A stretch of 64,000 bases of DNA from Saprospiraceae bacterium (GCA_021298575.1 JAJTFM010000016.1:1-64000), one strand, 5' to 3'; shown: positions 35,259 through 45,123, counted from the first letter of the stretch. Numbers and translations: made by a program. Notes: generated by a model not told the origin, from the sequence alone.

Positions 35259-35672
35259 TTACGGGCTCATTTTGGCGTAAATAACGCCGAGTACAATTGC
35301 CTGGAAAAATCCGTAGGCTACCCACGTAAGAATCATGGTCAGAGAAACTGCCAGAGAGCTGTAGGTAATCCACATGGAAGGAATCGTGGCAACAAGACCA
35401 TAGACTACTCCCACTTCAAATCCGCGCCACCAGAAGGAACCGTGAAACAGGCCTTTGAAACGACGCCAGAACCAGGCGAGTGCGAGACTGAGAACGAACG
35501 GGTGTACGAAGAACAGCCAGCCTTTGGATGAGTTCATATCCAGATCGAACATCGGGTCGTAATACTCCTCTGCCAGCCAGGGCATTAATTTTACGACAAT
35601 CATCAGGGCCAAAACACTCAAAAGCAGGAGTGTAAGGCCACCAATAATCACTTTCATCAGAAATCTTTTCAT
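35259..35672 (-). CDS. Small integral membrane protein of unknown function
   Basis: The 137-residue protein has four predicted membrane helices: VIIGGLTLLLLSVLALMIVV, GWLFFVHPFVLSLALAWFW, VGVVYGLVATIPSMWI and MILTWVAYGFFQAIVLGVIY. I do not recognise the family. It is the last gene of a probable operon YceI-porin-YceI-membrane protein, 39 bases after the second YceI gene, which suggests a role in the same envelope function. It could assist a membrane-bound lipid or quinone process, as other YceI-associated membrane proteins are thought to, but that is speculation. Confidence 0.8.
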   Translation of the reverse strand: MKRFLMKVIIGGLTLLLLSVLALMIVVKLMPWLAEEYYDPMFDLDMNSSKGWLFFVHPFVLSLALAWFWRRFKGLFHGSFWWRGFEVGVVYGLVATIPSMWITYSSLAVSLTMILTWVAYGFFQAIVLGVIYAKMSP

Positions 35673-35711
35673 AATCCGAAGTTGATTTTTGTACCAGAAG
35701 TATTTGGGGTT

Positions 35712-36350
35712 CTATAAGTGTTCGTCAACAGTTACGACCAGGTCAAAATGAAATGAAATATCGTCATTCACTTTAATCATTCCGAACATTGCCTCTGGCG
35801 GAACGACTCCAAAGACACTCATTTTAAGCCATTTTTCGCCTTTCAACTGAAACTTGTTCGGACCGAGCATCCTGGCTCTCGCCTTGATAAACTCCTTCGA
35901 GTTTACCTGTGCGATGGTGATTATTACATTTGCCTGAACGTCAAACCAGTCGTAACATGAACCATCGGCACACCTTGAACTTTGCCACGTATCCAACAGG
36001 GTAACCTGAATGTTCGGATACTGGTCGGCCATCAGTGCTTTCTGAAGATCTGTGTCTATTTTCCGGTTTTTACAATTCAGACTCTTCACTCTGAGCGCCA
36101 GACCGGCATTCCTGAAACGGGAATACCCATTACCTGATTCGGTTTCTATCAGCTGTGCCTCAAACCGGTCTTCACAGTCGCAGGTAAATGAATTCACATT
36201 GGATGTTCCCTGAAGGTACAAGCGACTCTGATCCTCGATTCTGACTCTCTTCCTGGCTGACAGGTTACTGTCCGAGATAAAACTCAGGAGTACCAGACAA
36301 AAAAACACCAGACTTGTATTTAAAAATCCTGGGACTCGTCTGTATTTCAT
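35712..36350 (-). CDS. YceI-family periplasmic protein
   Basis: The 212-residue protein has an N-terminal hydrophobic export segment (LNTSLVFFCLVLLSFISDS) and the YceI lipocalin-like pattern: LYLQGTSNVNSFTCDCEDRF, LALRVKSLNCKNRKIDTDLQKALMADQYPNIQVTL and MSVFGVVPPEAMFGMIKVNDDISFHFDLV. YceI proteins bind isoprenoid chains such as quinones. Three extra cysteines (TCDCEDR and SRCADGSCYD) are not usual and may form disulfides. It shares the operon with a second, cysteine-poor YceI gene 1.5 kb upstream. Confidence 0.88.
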   Translation of the reverse strand: MKYRRVPGFLNTSLVFFCLVLLSFISDSNLSARKRVRIEDQSRLYLQGTSNVNSFTCDCEDRFEAQLIETESGNGYSRFRNAGLALRVKSLNCKNRKIDTDLQKALMADQYPNIQVTLLDTWQSSRCADGSCYDWFDVQANVIITIAQVNSKEFIKARARMLGPNKFQLKGEKWLKMSVFGVVPPEAMFGMIKVNDDISFHFDLVVTVDEHL

Positions 36351-36427
36351 GACCTATTGATGGGGTTTTTCAAACAGCGGGCGTCTCCGGTTCAGAGGCG
36401 CCCGCCGAAACAAAAGTCATTTGAACC

Positions 36428-37837
36428 CTAGAAGCCAATTACTGCCTCCACCATGAAGCCATTGAACTTGCCACCATTTCGATAGTCGGCAGTCGGGAAA
36501 TCGTTATACTGCTGAAAAACATACTCGCCTTTCAGAAGCATATTTTTCGTGGGGAACCAGCCCGCCACCAATGCTGTACGGGAAATGGTTATGGTTGCAT
36601 AAGAACCATCCGCATTCAGTATCGTACCACCGGGTTCTCCAGACATAGTGATGTAGCGTGCACCTACATAAGCCTGTTCATTTTTCAGAAAGCGGTAAAG
36701 ACCTTCCACGGCAAGCTGATTGAATTTGCGGTTATTCCAGCGACCATCAGTAACGTCTGCGTAAACAGCACCCTGCATAATTTCATAAGTACCGAATACC
36801 TCAAGTCCTTTATACTTGACGAACGGGTTAAACATGATAGCAGTCACCCTGTTGGATACATTCGGATTAAAACGACCGGACGTAAACTGTGCAGTAGCTG
36901 TAGAGGCAACACCCGTTGACTGAAGTGCCGGTTCCATTATCATGAAATAGTGGGAACCTGTGCGGTCGCCGGCATACAGTGTGTTACGCTGGATATTCGG
37001 GTTGTTGTACAAAGATGCAGACAGGCGGAAACGAAGATCATTAAATGTCTTGTCGTAGGCAACTTTCGCAAAAATTGACGGAGTTTTTTTAGTGGGAACC
37101 ACTCCGCTGGAGTTAACGGCGTCCGGGTATTTTTCAATGTTGCCATTGATAAAACCGGAGCTCATACCAACCATACCCATGAAACCGTCGGCAGGAAATA
37201 CATAAAGTTCACCACCAATCTCGGTTGCGAACGCATCGAGAATCAGGTTTTCACAGAACGGGTTAAACATGGTATTACCACCATCCGACCGACGGAACTG
37301 CATGTCGCCATAGTTGGGCTGGAAGTGACCGATTTTCACACGCATGTAATCGGAGAACCACTTCGGATTGCCAAACATCGGCAACTTGTCAAACTGGATA
37401 TAACCACCCTTTACCCAAAACTCGTTGTGGTGACGGGCTGACATGTAGTTTTCCAGTGCCACGCGAACACCATCACCAATCTGGATATCGAAGTTCAGGT
37501 TAGCCATCGCCAGATTGAAACCTCTCAGCGTAACGGAAGTACTGTCTTCGGTCTTGATTACGCCGTAAAGCAGGTTCTTGTTGGTTGCGTTGGTTGCTGA
37601 AACCTTTGCGTAAACAGGATTGTTTGAGTGCGTCAGCGACTGGAAATCCTGTGTGAAGGAACCGCCAATGCGCAGCTTGAACCCGGTGTACTCCGGCTGT
37701 TCCGCTTTCTTGGATGGTTCAAAAACATTGATGCCATCTTTGTCCCATGAACGGGCGTACTGAATGGCGGGCTGCTGTGCCATGGCCTGTGTACCAAAAA
37801 GCAGCGCAAAAAGCAGGATAAAATAACCGTTTTTCAT
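36428..37837 (-). CDS. Outer-membrane porin-like beta-barrel protein
   Basis: The 469-residue precursor starts MKNGYFILLFALLFGTQAMAQ (signal peptide) and ends with a barrel-closing strand FMVEAVIGF with terminal phenylalanine. Alternating amphipathic strands run throughout (KLRIGGSFTQDFQSLTH, NLNFDIQIGDGVRVALEN, GLEVFGTYEIMQGAVY). It resembles phosphate-selective-porin/Gram-negative porin families by topology, but I cannot assign a family or a substrate. It lies between two YceI genes and is probably co-transcribed with both. Confidence 0.8.
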   Translation of the reverse strand: MKNGYFILLFALLFGTQAMAQQPAIQYARSWDKDGINVFEPSKKAEQPEYTGFKLRIGGSFTQDFQSLTHSNNPVYAKVSATNATNKNLLYGVIKTEDSTSVTLRGFNLAMANLNFDIQIGDGVRVALENYMSARHHNEFWVKGGYIQFDKLPMFGNPKWFSDYMRVKIGHFQPNYGDMQFRRSDGGNTMFNPFCENLILDAFATEIGGELYVFPADGFMGMVGMSSGFINGNIEKYPDAVNSSGVVPTKKTPSIFAKVAYDKTFNDLRFRLSASLYNNPNIQRNTLYAGDRTGSHYFMIMEPALQSTGVASTATAQFTSGRFNPNVSNRVTAIMFNPFVKYKGLEVFGTYEIMQGAVYADVTDGRWNNRKFNQLAVEGLYRFLKNEQAYVGARYITMSGEPGGTILNADGSYATITISRTALVAGWFPTKNMLLKGEYVFQQYNDFPTADYRNGGKFNGFMVEAVIGF

Positions 37838-37861
37838 AAGAAAGGTCGTTTTTGATTGTTT

Positions 37862-38428
37862 TTATTGTTTCAACGTCACCTGAAAGATCACTTCCACCTC
37901 GTCACCGGTGGTCATGGTTCCCATCAGGGCGGTTGGAGGACTGATGCCGAAGTCTGTCATTTTGATTTTTTTGGAGCCGTTAAAGCTGATACTCTGGTCG
38001 CCACCGACCTGCCCCCACACGTACATGTCCACTTTTCTGGATGTGCCGGCAATTTTGAGGTATCCGGTGGTGTTGATATCGTAACCATTTCCGCGTTTGT
38101 TAATGCCTGTCACCCGCTCCAGAGAATAGGCAACATTGGGATTGCCGTCTGCCTTGAGTGCATCATACATCTTGTTGTCCATAATAGATCCTTTGGTACT
38201 TTTGATTGCCTTGACCGGTATCTCAACATACAGGGAGTTAATTGTCTTAAGCCCCGATTCGTCAGCTGTCAGGGAGCCACTGGCGCGAACCTCGTAGCCG
38301 CTGCAATCCCATTCGTGAACATTGGATGTACCCTTGATCTTGATATTGCCTCCCATGGCGCGATAGTTTTGCTGCGCACTCGCAAACGACGCCAGCAAAA
38401 GGAATAAAAATGCAATCTGATTTTTCAT
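37862..38428 (-). CDS. YceI-family periplasmic protein
   Basis: From ATG 38428 (MKNQIAFLFLLLASFASAQ, signal peptide) the product is 188 residues; the ORF track adds 28 codons upstream of the promoter. YceI features are IKIKGTSNVHEWDCSGYEV, YVEIPVKAIKSTKGSIMDNKMYDALKADGNPNV and the closing MTDFGISPPTALMGTMTTGDEVEVIFQVTL. It is the first gene of the YceI-porin-YceI-membrane-protein cluster. Lipid or quinone-chain binding in the periplasm is the family role. Confidence 0.92.
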   Translation of the reverse strand: MKNQIAFLFLLLASFASAQQNYRAMGGNIKIKGTSNVHEWDCSGYEVRASGSLTADESGLKTINSLYVEIPVKAIKSTKGSIMDNKMYDALKADGNPNVAYSLERVTGINKRGNGYDINTTGYLKIAGTSRKVDMYVWGQVGGDQSISFNGSKKIKMTDFGISPPTALMGTMTTGDEVEVIFQVTLKQ

Positions 38429-38445
38429 CTCGTCTGAATTTTGGT

Positions 38446-38453
38446 CAAAAGTA
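38446..38453 (-). promoter_or_regulatory. -7 promoter element of the YceI-porin operon
   Basis: The minus strand reads TACTTTTG, 18 bases before ATG 38428. It excludes the earlier ORF-track start at 38512. Confidence 0.65.
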
Positions 38454-38724
38454 CCCGTACCCAACCCTAACCCCCGGTGACGGCTCTTAAGACATAGCTT
38501 GATCGTCATCATTTTAACAGGTGATCTGGCCGACTATATATGGTGACATCAGATAAATTTTTTTCTCAAGTGTTTAATAATCAATTATTTATGGCTTTAA
38601 CCCAGCCTGCCTGTCAGTTAGTTCTGTCTTTTGTCAATTTCGGTTTGTCTTTATTTTAATCAATTTTTATCTGTTATTAAATAACAGGTTGTGCGACTTT
38701 TGCCATCTCTAACGCACTCTGACT

Positions 38725-39489
38725 ATGATCACAACTGTTCGTCTGGGCCATAAATCGCTGTCTGCCAACCTCTCGGAACCCATAGACCTGACTATTCCCC
38801 TGAAAAATGGCCCGGAAAACCCCAACTGTTTCTGGGCGCCAATGCCGGAATTCTCTCCCGTAAGGGCAGGAAACTTTGTTGGCAGCACCGCAGAAGGGGG
38901 ATCTGTCAATTTTTTCAATGTGAAAATTAACCCGCACGGCAACGGAACGCACACGGAATGTGTAGGCCATATAGCCACAGAAAGATATGTCCTCAGCGAA
39001 TGTCTGAAGCAGTTTCACTTCCCTGCTGTTCTTGTTAGCGTGTATCCGCAACATACCGATAACGGCGACAGGGTTATTCTGAGAGAACAACTCGAAAGCT
39101 GTATCCCGGAACCCGGAATCAGTGCTCTGCTGATCAGAACTATGCCGAATGATAGCTATAAAAAGACAACAAACTGGTCAGACTCCAACCCGCCGTACCT
39201 GCACCATGAAGCGGTATCTTTTCTTGTTGAAAAGGGTATCAGACATCTGCTGATTGATCTGCCCTCTGTAGACAGGGAGGTGGATGGCGGAGAGTTGCTG
39301 GGTCACAAGGCGTTCTGGCAATACCCCGAAAATACCAGAACGGACTGCACTATTACTGAAATGATTTATGTACCCGGTGAAATCAGGGATGGTTTGTACT
39401 TGCTGAATATTCAGACGCTGGCCATAGACCTGGACGTGAGTCCGTCCAGAATAGTAATTTATAAACTCGTCAGTAGTCCTGAAGATTGA
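38725..39489 (+). CDS. Cyclase-family metal hydrolase (kynurenine formamidase-like)
   Basis: The 254-residue protein has the metal-binding signature of the cyclase/KynB family, seen as NPHGNGTHTECVGHIA, with further conserved residues in LIDLPSVDREVDGG and HKAFW. Such enzymes are Zn/Mn amidohydrolases, including arylformamidases of tryptophan breakdown. No other kynurenine-pathway gene is nearby, so the substrate is open. The C-terminus overlaps the convergent BASS gene by 20 bases. The upstream 210 bases are A+T rich and hold a weak -7-like box (CGACTTTTG). Confidence 0.85.
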   Translation: MITTVRLGHKSLSANLSEPIDLTIPLKNGPENPNCFWAPMPEFSPVRAGNFVGSTAEGGSVNFFNVKINPHGNGTHTECVGHIATERYVLSECLKQFHFPAVLVSVYPQHTDNGDRVILREQLESCIPEPGISALLIRTMPNDSYKKTTNWSDSNPPYLHHEAVSFLVEKGIRHLLIDLPSVDREVDGGELLGHKAFWQYPENTRTDCTITEMIYVPGEIRDGLYLLNIQTLAIDLDVSPSRIVIYKLVSSPED

Positions 39490-40381
39490 TATCTGCGTTT
39501 GAACCTGATATTTTGTTGGCTGTATAAGCAAATATGCAGGCTGTCCAGAAAGAATACATGGAATATACCAGCGCCGGCTTCACCATTTCCTGATTCCCGA
39601 GCATGGTGCTGGCAATGAGGAATGCCAGGGTGGTATTCTGTACGCCACTTTCCATCGCAGCTGTGATACGTGACGAATGCGGGAGCCCCATCCTTTTCAT
39701 GGCAAAATACCCGAAAAACAGGCAGCTGGCATTTTGAATCAACGCAATAGGAGTGATAATTATAAAATCCTCCGGCGTAAGCCCCGATCCCCCGTGTTTT
39801 TCTCCGGCAAATAACTTGATTGCAAAAACCACTGCCAACAGTGACAACATGATGTACTTGGATGGCTTGCTTATTTTTTCTGCAGTGAGCGGAAATCTTC
39901 GCCGGATAAGTATTCCGAAGGTCGCAGGTATTATGGTGATGAAGAAGATATGGGCGAATGTATCCCAAAACGGTAGATGCAGGTCACTGGACTTTTCCAT
40001 GAAGACATGAAGCCCCAGATTAACAACCACCGGAATGGAAAACAGGGTGAGCAGGCTGTTCACAGAGGTGAGTGACAACGATAATGCCACGTTTCCTCTC
40101 CATAAATAGGTGAGAAAACCGGATGTAGCCCCTCCCGGACTCGCCGCCAAAATAATGAAACCTACCTTGAGTTCATCCGAAACAGGTGCAAGTAACGCAA
40201 TAATAAACGCTATAACTGGCAGGCCCAGCATCTGTGCGCTCAGTGCCGTAACAAATCCCCGGGGTTTTCTGAATACCCGGGCCACATCGGAGAAGGTCAA
40301 CGACAAGCCCACGCCGAACATGACCAGAGCCAGCACGGATCCAACGGCAATATCAACAAGCAGCGTAGGCGACAATGACAC
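39470..40381 (-). CDS. Bile acid:sodium symporter (BASS) family transporter
   Basis: The 303-residue protein begins with GTG 40381 and has nine or so membrane helices. Typical elements are VMFGVGLSLTFSDVARVFRKPRG, FIILAASPGGATSGFLTYLWRGNVALSLSLTS and RITAAMESGVQNTTLAFLIA (the E-x-G-x-x-N signature). It is a distinct paralogue of the BASS gene at 32060-32962. The C-terminal codons overlap the convergent cyclase gene. Substrate unknown. A -7 box at 40401-40408 lies 20 bases upstream. Confidence 0.9.
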   Translation of the reverse strand: MSLSPTLLVDIAVGSVLALVMFGVGLSLTFSDVARVFRKPRGFVTALSAQMLGLPVIAFIIALLAPVSDELKVGFIILAASPGGATSGFLTYLWRGNVALSLSLTSVNSLLTLFSIPVVVNLGLHVFMEKSSDLHLPFWDTFAHIFFITIIPATFGILIRRRFPLTAEKISKPSKYIMLSLLAVVFAIKLFAGEKHGGSGLTPEDFIIITPIALIQNASCLFFGYFAMKRMGLPHSSRITAAMESGVQNTTLAFLIASTMLGNQEMVKPALVYSMYSFWTACIFAYTANKISGSNADINLQDY

Positions 40382-40400
40382 TATTATTTTTTGAACACTA

Positions 40401-40408
40401 CAAAGGTA
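40401..40408 (-). promoter_or_regulatory. -7 promoter element of second BASS gene
   Basis: The minus strand reads TACCTTTG, an exact match. The predicted transcription start leaves a short leader before the GTG start. Confidence 0.6.
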
Positions 40409-40483
40409 AGCCGGTTTGTCATACTGCGCATTCGCAGACAGCTCCGGCCGGTGGAATTAATATTGAAAACATGCTTTTCGACA

Positions 40484-42664
40484 CTATCCTTTCAGTTTCT
40501 CGTCGAGAAATCTGGTCATCATCGTGTAAAGGTGTATCCGCGCATTTCCTCCCCCGATTCCGTGGTTTCTGTTTGGGTATATCATGCTGTCGAATTGTTT
40601 GTTCGCAGCAATGAGTTTGTTCACCATCTCCGCAGAATGTTGAAAATGCACGTTATCGTCGGCGATCCCGTGTACAAGCAGGTAATTACCCTGAAGCTGT
40701 TCGGCAAAGTTTACTGGCGAATTCTGTTCGTAACCATCCCTGTTCTCCAGATATGTCTGCATGTAACGTTCTGTGTACACCGAATCGTACCACTTCCAGT
40801 TGGTAACAGGCGCCACAGCAATAGCCGCCTTAAATACGTCCTTACCTTTTAGCAAACAGTTGCTCGACATATAGCCACCGTAACTCCAGCCAAATATTCC
40901 GATACGCTTCGAATCAATATACGGAAGTGTGCCCAGGTATTTCGCTGCCTCTGTCTGATCGGCTACCTCATAGTGACCCAACTGTTTGTAGGTCATTTTT
41001 TTGAAAGTCTCCCCGCGCGCGCCTGTGCCCCTGTTGTCAACACAGGCAACCACGTACCCATGCTGCGCCAGCATCTGAAACCACCAGTAATTGGTGCCTT
41101 TCCAGGCATCGGTTACCTGCTGACTGCCAGGGCCTCCGTAAACGAACATGAGTAACGGAAGTTGTTTCCCGTCGTACTCACTGCCCTCCGGACGAATCAT
41201 CCAGCCGTTCAGGGAAACTTTTTCCGACGTGGTGAACTGAAAAAAATTCACAGGCAAAACCCCATATTCAGACATCTTCTCCTGCAATGTTGTGTTTTTC
41301 TCCAGTTCCCGCACTACTTTGCCCTCCCGGTCGCAAACGCTGTAAACCGGTGGCCTGTTTGCTGAAGAGAATGTGTGGATGTAATAATCAAAGGTGCTGC
41401 TGAATTGCGCCGAACAGGTTCCCTCCTCCTGACTAATCTTTTTCAACTTGTCTCCTCCCGGATTTGCTGCATAAATCTCTCTTCTGGACGGATCTTTCAT
41501 GGCTGCCTGAAAATAAATCTGCCCGTTTTTCTCGTCAAGTCCGTAGTAAGCAGTAACCTCCCAGTCTCCTCTGGTAATGGTTGCAACCTGTTTCCCGCTT
41601 ATATCGTAGCGATACAGGTGGTTATACCCGCTTTTTTCGCTCTGTATGATAAATCCGGTGCCATCCGACAGGAAATCAACATCGTGAAGGTCTATGTAGT
41701 ACTGGTTCTTTTCCTCCAGAAGAAGCTGACAGGATCCGGTTTGTGTTTCTGCAAGCCAAAGCCGCTGTATGTTCTGGTGGCGGTTCATCCAGGTGAGGCA
41801 CAGCTTTCCCCACGGTGTCCATGCTATTCTCGGTATATAGTCGTCGAACCGGCCGTCAACGGAAACCCGGTCAGGAATGGCCACCGGTAACATCCTGCGG
41901 TCTTCAAGGTTGTATATAAATGCTCCAACCACCGCATTTTTTTCTCCCACCTTCGGATACTTGAAGGTAATCTGCTCGGGATATGCCCCGTTTTTGTGCA
42001 TCTCCATTTTCATTTCCGGCACTTCACGCTCGTCAAAACGGATAAATGCGAGGTGTTTTCCGTCGGGACTCCACTGGTATGCCCTCACAAGTTCAAATTC
42101 TTCCTCATACACCCAGTCGGATGCCCCGTTGATGATAGCATTCCGCGCCCCGTCAGTGGTTATGCGTACAAGTTCTCCCGTGGCCAGGTTTTTATAATAC
42201 AAATCATTTCCAGATACAAACGACACTTTGGTTGCATCCGGAGAGAAAACTGCATCTCGTTGCTTTCCTCCCTCAAATATTCTGACAAGCTGGCGACTGG
42301 TCAGATCGAGTACATAATAGTCTGCCTCGGAACTCCATCTGTAAATCTGGCTGCTTCCCACAGAAAGCAACATCTTCGACTCGTCACTTGAAAACTGATA
42401 ACTGTCGAAGGTATTCTTCCAGCCGACTGACGCACTATTCAGGCTGGCTGCATTCATTATGGTATCCGTGGCCTTGCCAGTACGCAAATCGTACGCCACA
42501 ATGGCACTTCCCTCCTGCCGGGTATAACGCACGCCGTCTTTCATGAAATTGAATCCGGGTACCCCCCTGGCCGAAAATGTTCCTTTCTGCCAGATATCTT
42601 CCAGCGTAATCTGTTTCTGTGCAAACAGAGAAACAGGGAAAAGAAAGAAAAGAATATACCTCAT
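40484..42664 (-). CDS. S9 family dipeptidyl peptidase IV
   Basis: The 726-residue precursor has a signal peptide (MRYILFFLFPVSLFAQ). It carries an eight-bladed DPP4 propeller with the substrate-N-terminus-binding glutamates in NGASDWVYEEEFELV, then the S9 alpha/beta-hydrolase. The nucleophile is in GIFGWSYGGYMSS, the Asp in HGIADDNVHFQ and the His in IYPNRNHGIGG. DPP4 removes X-Pro or X-Ala dipeptides from peptide N-termini in the periplasm. The length and all catalytic residues match a working enzyme. It is divergent from the second TonB receptor gene. Confidence 0.95.
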   Translation of the reverse strand: MRYILFFLFPVSLFAQKQITLEDIWQKGTFSARGVPGFNFMKDGVRYTRQEGSAIVAYDLRTGKATDTIMNAASLNSASVGWKNTFDSYQFSSDESKMLLSVGSSQIYRWSSEADYYVLDLTSRQLVRIFEGGKQRDAVFSPDATKVSFVSGNDLYYKNLATGELVRITTDGARNAIINGASDWVYEEEFELVRAYQWSPDGKHLAFIRFDEREVPEMKMEMHKNGAYPEQITFKYPKVGEKNAVVGAFIYNLEDRRMLPVAIPDRVSVDGRFDDYIPRIAWTPWGKLCLTWMNRHQNIQRLWLAETQTGSCQLLLEEKNQYYIDLHDVDFLSDGTGFIIQSEKSGYNHLYRYDISGKQVATITRGDWEVTAYYGLDEKNGQIYFQAAMKDPSRREIYAANPGGDKLKKISQEEGTCSAQFSSTFDYYIHTFSSANRPPVYSVCDREGKVVRELEKNTTLQEKMSEYGVLPVNFFQFTTSEKVSLNGWMIRPEGSEYDGKQLPLLMFVYGGPGSQQVTDAWKGTNYWWFQMLAQHGYVVACVDNRGTGARGETFKKMTYKQLGHYEVADQTEAAKYLGTLPYIDSKRIGIFGWSYGGYMSSNCLLKGKDVFKAAIAVAPVTNWKWYDSVYTERYMQTYLENRDGYEQNSPVNFAEQLQGNYLLVHGIADDNVHFQHSAEMVNKLIAANKQFDSMIYPNRNHGIGGGNARIHLYTMMTRFLDEKLKG

Positions 42665-42692
42665 GAGTGGTGTTTTTGCTTTTTGTACTTCG

Positions 42693-42700
42693 CAAATCTA
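42693..42700 (-). promoter_or_regulatory. -7 promoter element of DPP4 gene
   Basis: The minus strand reads TAGATTTG, an exact TAnnTTTG match 29 bases before the ATG. Confidence 0.6.
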
Positions 42701-42734
42701 ACGGCATTTCGCCAAACGGTAAACTGTAACGGGT

Positions 42735-42742
42735 TACTTTTG
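42735..42742 (+). promoter_or_regulatory. -7 promoter element of TonB receptor gene 42763-45123
   Basis: TACTTTTG, 21 bases before the GTG start; it supports that start. Confidence 0.65.
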
Positions 42743-42762
42743 CTTTTAAATTACCCGCAGCC

Positions 42763-45123
42763 GTGAAAGTACACCATATTTTGATTCCTTTTCTCCTCCC
42801 CTTCTTCGCTTTTGCCCAGGAGGAAAACGCCCTCAGGCTCACTCCCGAGCGCCTGAATGAAAATGATGTCATGAACATCGACCTGTCCCGGAACGAGACA
42901 GTCGTTATCTCCGCAACGAGAAGCCCCGAGAAGGCCAACGAGCAGCCATTCTCTGTCTGGGTCATTACAGCCGAAGAAATATTGCAGAATGGGTTCGTGA
43001 CGCTCGGCGATGTCCTGCGCGCAGCCCCCGGGATCCGAGTATCTCAACCCGGTAATGCCCTGGAAGGAGAAACTTTTATGGTCCGGGGGGTATCCGGTAA
43101 TCAGTACATGAAGATTTTGATTAATGATGTACCCATCAAGGCAGCTGTTGCGCCAGGTATGTCTATCGGTGCCCAGCTGCCCGTCAGGCAAGCGAAAAGA
43201 ATTGAAGTGGTGTACGGACCATCCGGCCCCACTTATGGCGAGGAAGCCTGCGCAGGGGTCATCAATATTATACTGAAAGAAACCGAACGCCCGGTTTATA
43301 CCCAGGCCGATCTGTCGTTCGGACGATTTAATTATAACAGCCTCGATCTCATGTTCGGCGGCAAACTGGGCCGCGACCGGAATATCTTCAGATACAGTAT
43401 CTATGGCAGCAGTACAATCCGCGACAACGCAGATTACTATTACGATCCGGAACTGTTCAATACAAACAGGTACCTGCCTTTCGGCCTCGACTCAAATCTT
43501 TACGTCCAGAATAATAACTACCGGGGCGTTTCTTCAGCCAAAGACAGTATCGCACGAACCAATACGCTGTCGCACGAAAGCCGTTTGTTCGGGGTGGATA
43601 TGACCTGGCGGGGCCTGCACTTTACGTACCACCGGCTCGCTCGCTTCGACAGAAGTGTCCTCGGACTCAACCCACTCGCTGTTTCTTACGCCAATCCGTC
43701 TAACAGAATCGCAGAGCGACTGGAAACGTTCTCTCTGGGTTTCCGGAGAACACATTCCCGATGGACTACCTACAACACATTTGCACTGGAAAGTTACCAG
43801 ATCAGAAACTCCTCCACTACAAATTATGTATTCGACCGCCTGAGTTCAGCCAATTTTGTCGCCCGCCGGCAACCCGGCATGTCGCCTCAGGAAGAAGCCG
43901 AACTCCTGAAAAGGATTTACAACTGGTATGCTTCCGATGAACGATATACCGTTGCAAATGGTGCCGATATTCGTATCGAATCGCGTATTCAGGCTTCCGT
44001 CGGAACAAAAACACGCCTGCACGCCGGCGGACAAATCCACGGCGGAGGCGGTATCCCGGCAGGCGCTTATTATCAGGTGCCCGTATCGGTTTCCCTGGAC
44101 GGCTCGCTGAACCCGAATCTGCCGCTGGCTATTACTCCCGAAACTGAAATACTGCTCGACGGCAATTTTTTTGCTCATCTCGATTATCACGGCCCCAAAC
44201 TCCACCTCATCGGCGGTGGCTCGCTGAATGTCGCATCCGGCCAAAATATCCGGGTTGATCCCAGAATCGGTGTGTCTTATATGATTGACAGTTTCTGGAT
44301 TGTTCGCGCCAATGCATCATCCGGATTCAGAAACGGTTCTCTGTATGGCAACTTTAACTCTTTTATCATTGATCAATCACAAAATCCTGTATTCAGACTG
44401 ACTGCCAACGCAGGGTCTGCTACCACCGAGTCGTTTTTTGGATCAGAACTGGGGATCCGCTACAATGCCTCTGATGGAAGCGGCGCAGAAATACTCGGTT
44501 TCTGGCAACAATCAAATAATCTCTACCGGCCGGGATACCTGCTGCCCGGCGACAATTCCACATGGTATTATGGCTACATGAACGCGCCGGGGAAAGCCGG
44601 CACTATTCTCGGCGCTCAACTTGTTTCCAGAATCGGTAGCAAAACGCTGCTGAATGCTCGTTTTTCCGGAAAATCGGACAGGTTTGTTACCATAACGGGG
44701 AGGTCTGAGTTCTATGTACAGTACTCTCAGGGGAAAGAGTTTCACGGCTATAACCTGCCCGACCTGAACTTTATCCCCAATATGCCCGCATGGATTGTTC
44801 AGTGGCGCAACTATATAAAAATCAACAAAAAAACTGAACTGAACTTCGCCTACACACATATCGGTGAATCCAAAAGCAAATCAGTTATATACAGGAATCT
44901 TTACCAGCTTGGCTCCCGCCCGGAAACACTTGGAAAATATGGTACCGTTGATCTCACTGCAAGGGTATTTCTCAGCAAACAGTTTCTGGTATATTGTAAC
45001 TTCCAGAATATCTTCGACCGCGAACACGCCGGACTTGATGCCAGCGGTACGCCCGATGACCTGATTTATAACCCCCAGCCCGGAAGGTTTGTGCGCCTCG
45101 GCGTGAACTATAATATGAACTGA
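42763..45123 (+). CDS. TonB-dependent receptor
   Basis: The 786-residue precursor starts with GTG (MKVHHILIPFLLPFFAFAQ signal peptide). The plug has ETVVISATRSPEKANEQPFSV, EEILQNGFVTLGDVLRAAPGI, TFMVRGVSGNQYMKILIND and VVYGPSGPTYGEEACAGVINII. The barrel fills the rest and ends RFVRLGVNYNMN. The plug lacks the N-terminal carboxypeptidase-like domain of SusC-type receptors, so it is a classic siderophore/cobalamin-like receptor rather than a glycan SusC; no SusD follows. Ligand unknown. It is divergent from DPP4. Confidence 0.92.
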   Translation: MKVHHILIPFLLPFFAFAQEENALRLTPERLNENDVMNIDLSRNETVVISATRSPEKANEQPFSVWVITAEEILQNGFVTLGDVLRAAPGIRVSQPGNALEGETFMVRGVSGNQYMKILINDVPIKAAVAPGMSIGAQLPVRQAKRIEVVYGPSGPTYGEEACAGVINIILKETERPVYTQADLSFGRFNYNSLDLMFGGKLGRDRNIFRYSIYGSSTIRDNADYYYDPELFNTNRYLPFGLDSNLYVQNNNYRGVSSAKDSIARTNTLSHESRLFGVDMTWRGLHFTYHRLARFDRSVLGLNPLAVSYANPSNRIAERLETFSLGFRRTHSRWTTYNTFALESYQIRNSSTTNYVFDRLSSANFVARRQPGMSPQEEAELLKRIYNWYASDERYTVANGADIRIESRIQASVGTKTRLHAGGQIHGGGGIPAGAYYQVPVSVSLDGSLNPNLPLAITPETEILLDGNFFAHLDYHGPKLHLIGGGSLNVASGQNIRVDPRIGVSYMIDSFWIVRANASSGFRNGSLYGNFNSFIIDQSQNPVFRLTANAGSATTESFFGSELGIRYNASDGSGAEILGFWQQSNNLYRPGYLLPGDNSTWYYGYMNAPGKAGTILGAQLVSRIGSKTLLNARFSGKSDRFVTITGRSEFYVQYSQGKEFHGYNLPDLNFIPNMPAWIVQWRNYIKINKKTELNFAYTHIGESKSKSVIYRNLYQLGSRPETLGKYGTVDLTARVFLSKQFLVYCNFQNIFDREHAGLDASGTPDDLIYNPQPGRFVRLGVNYNMN

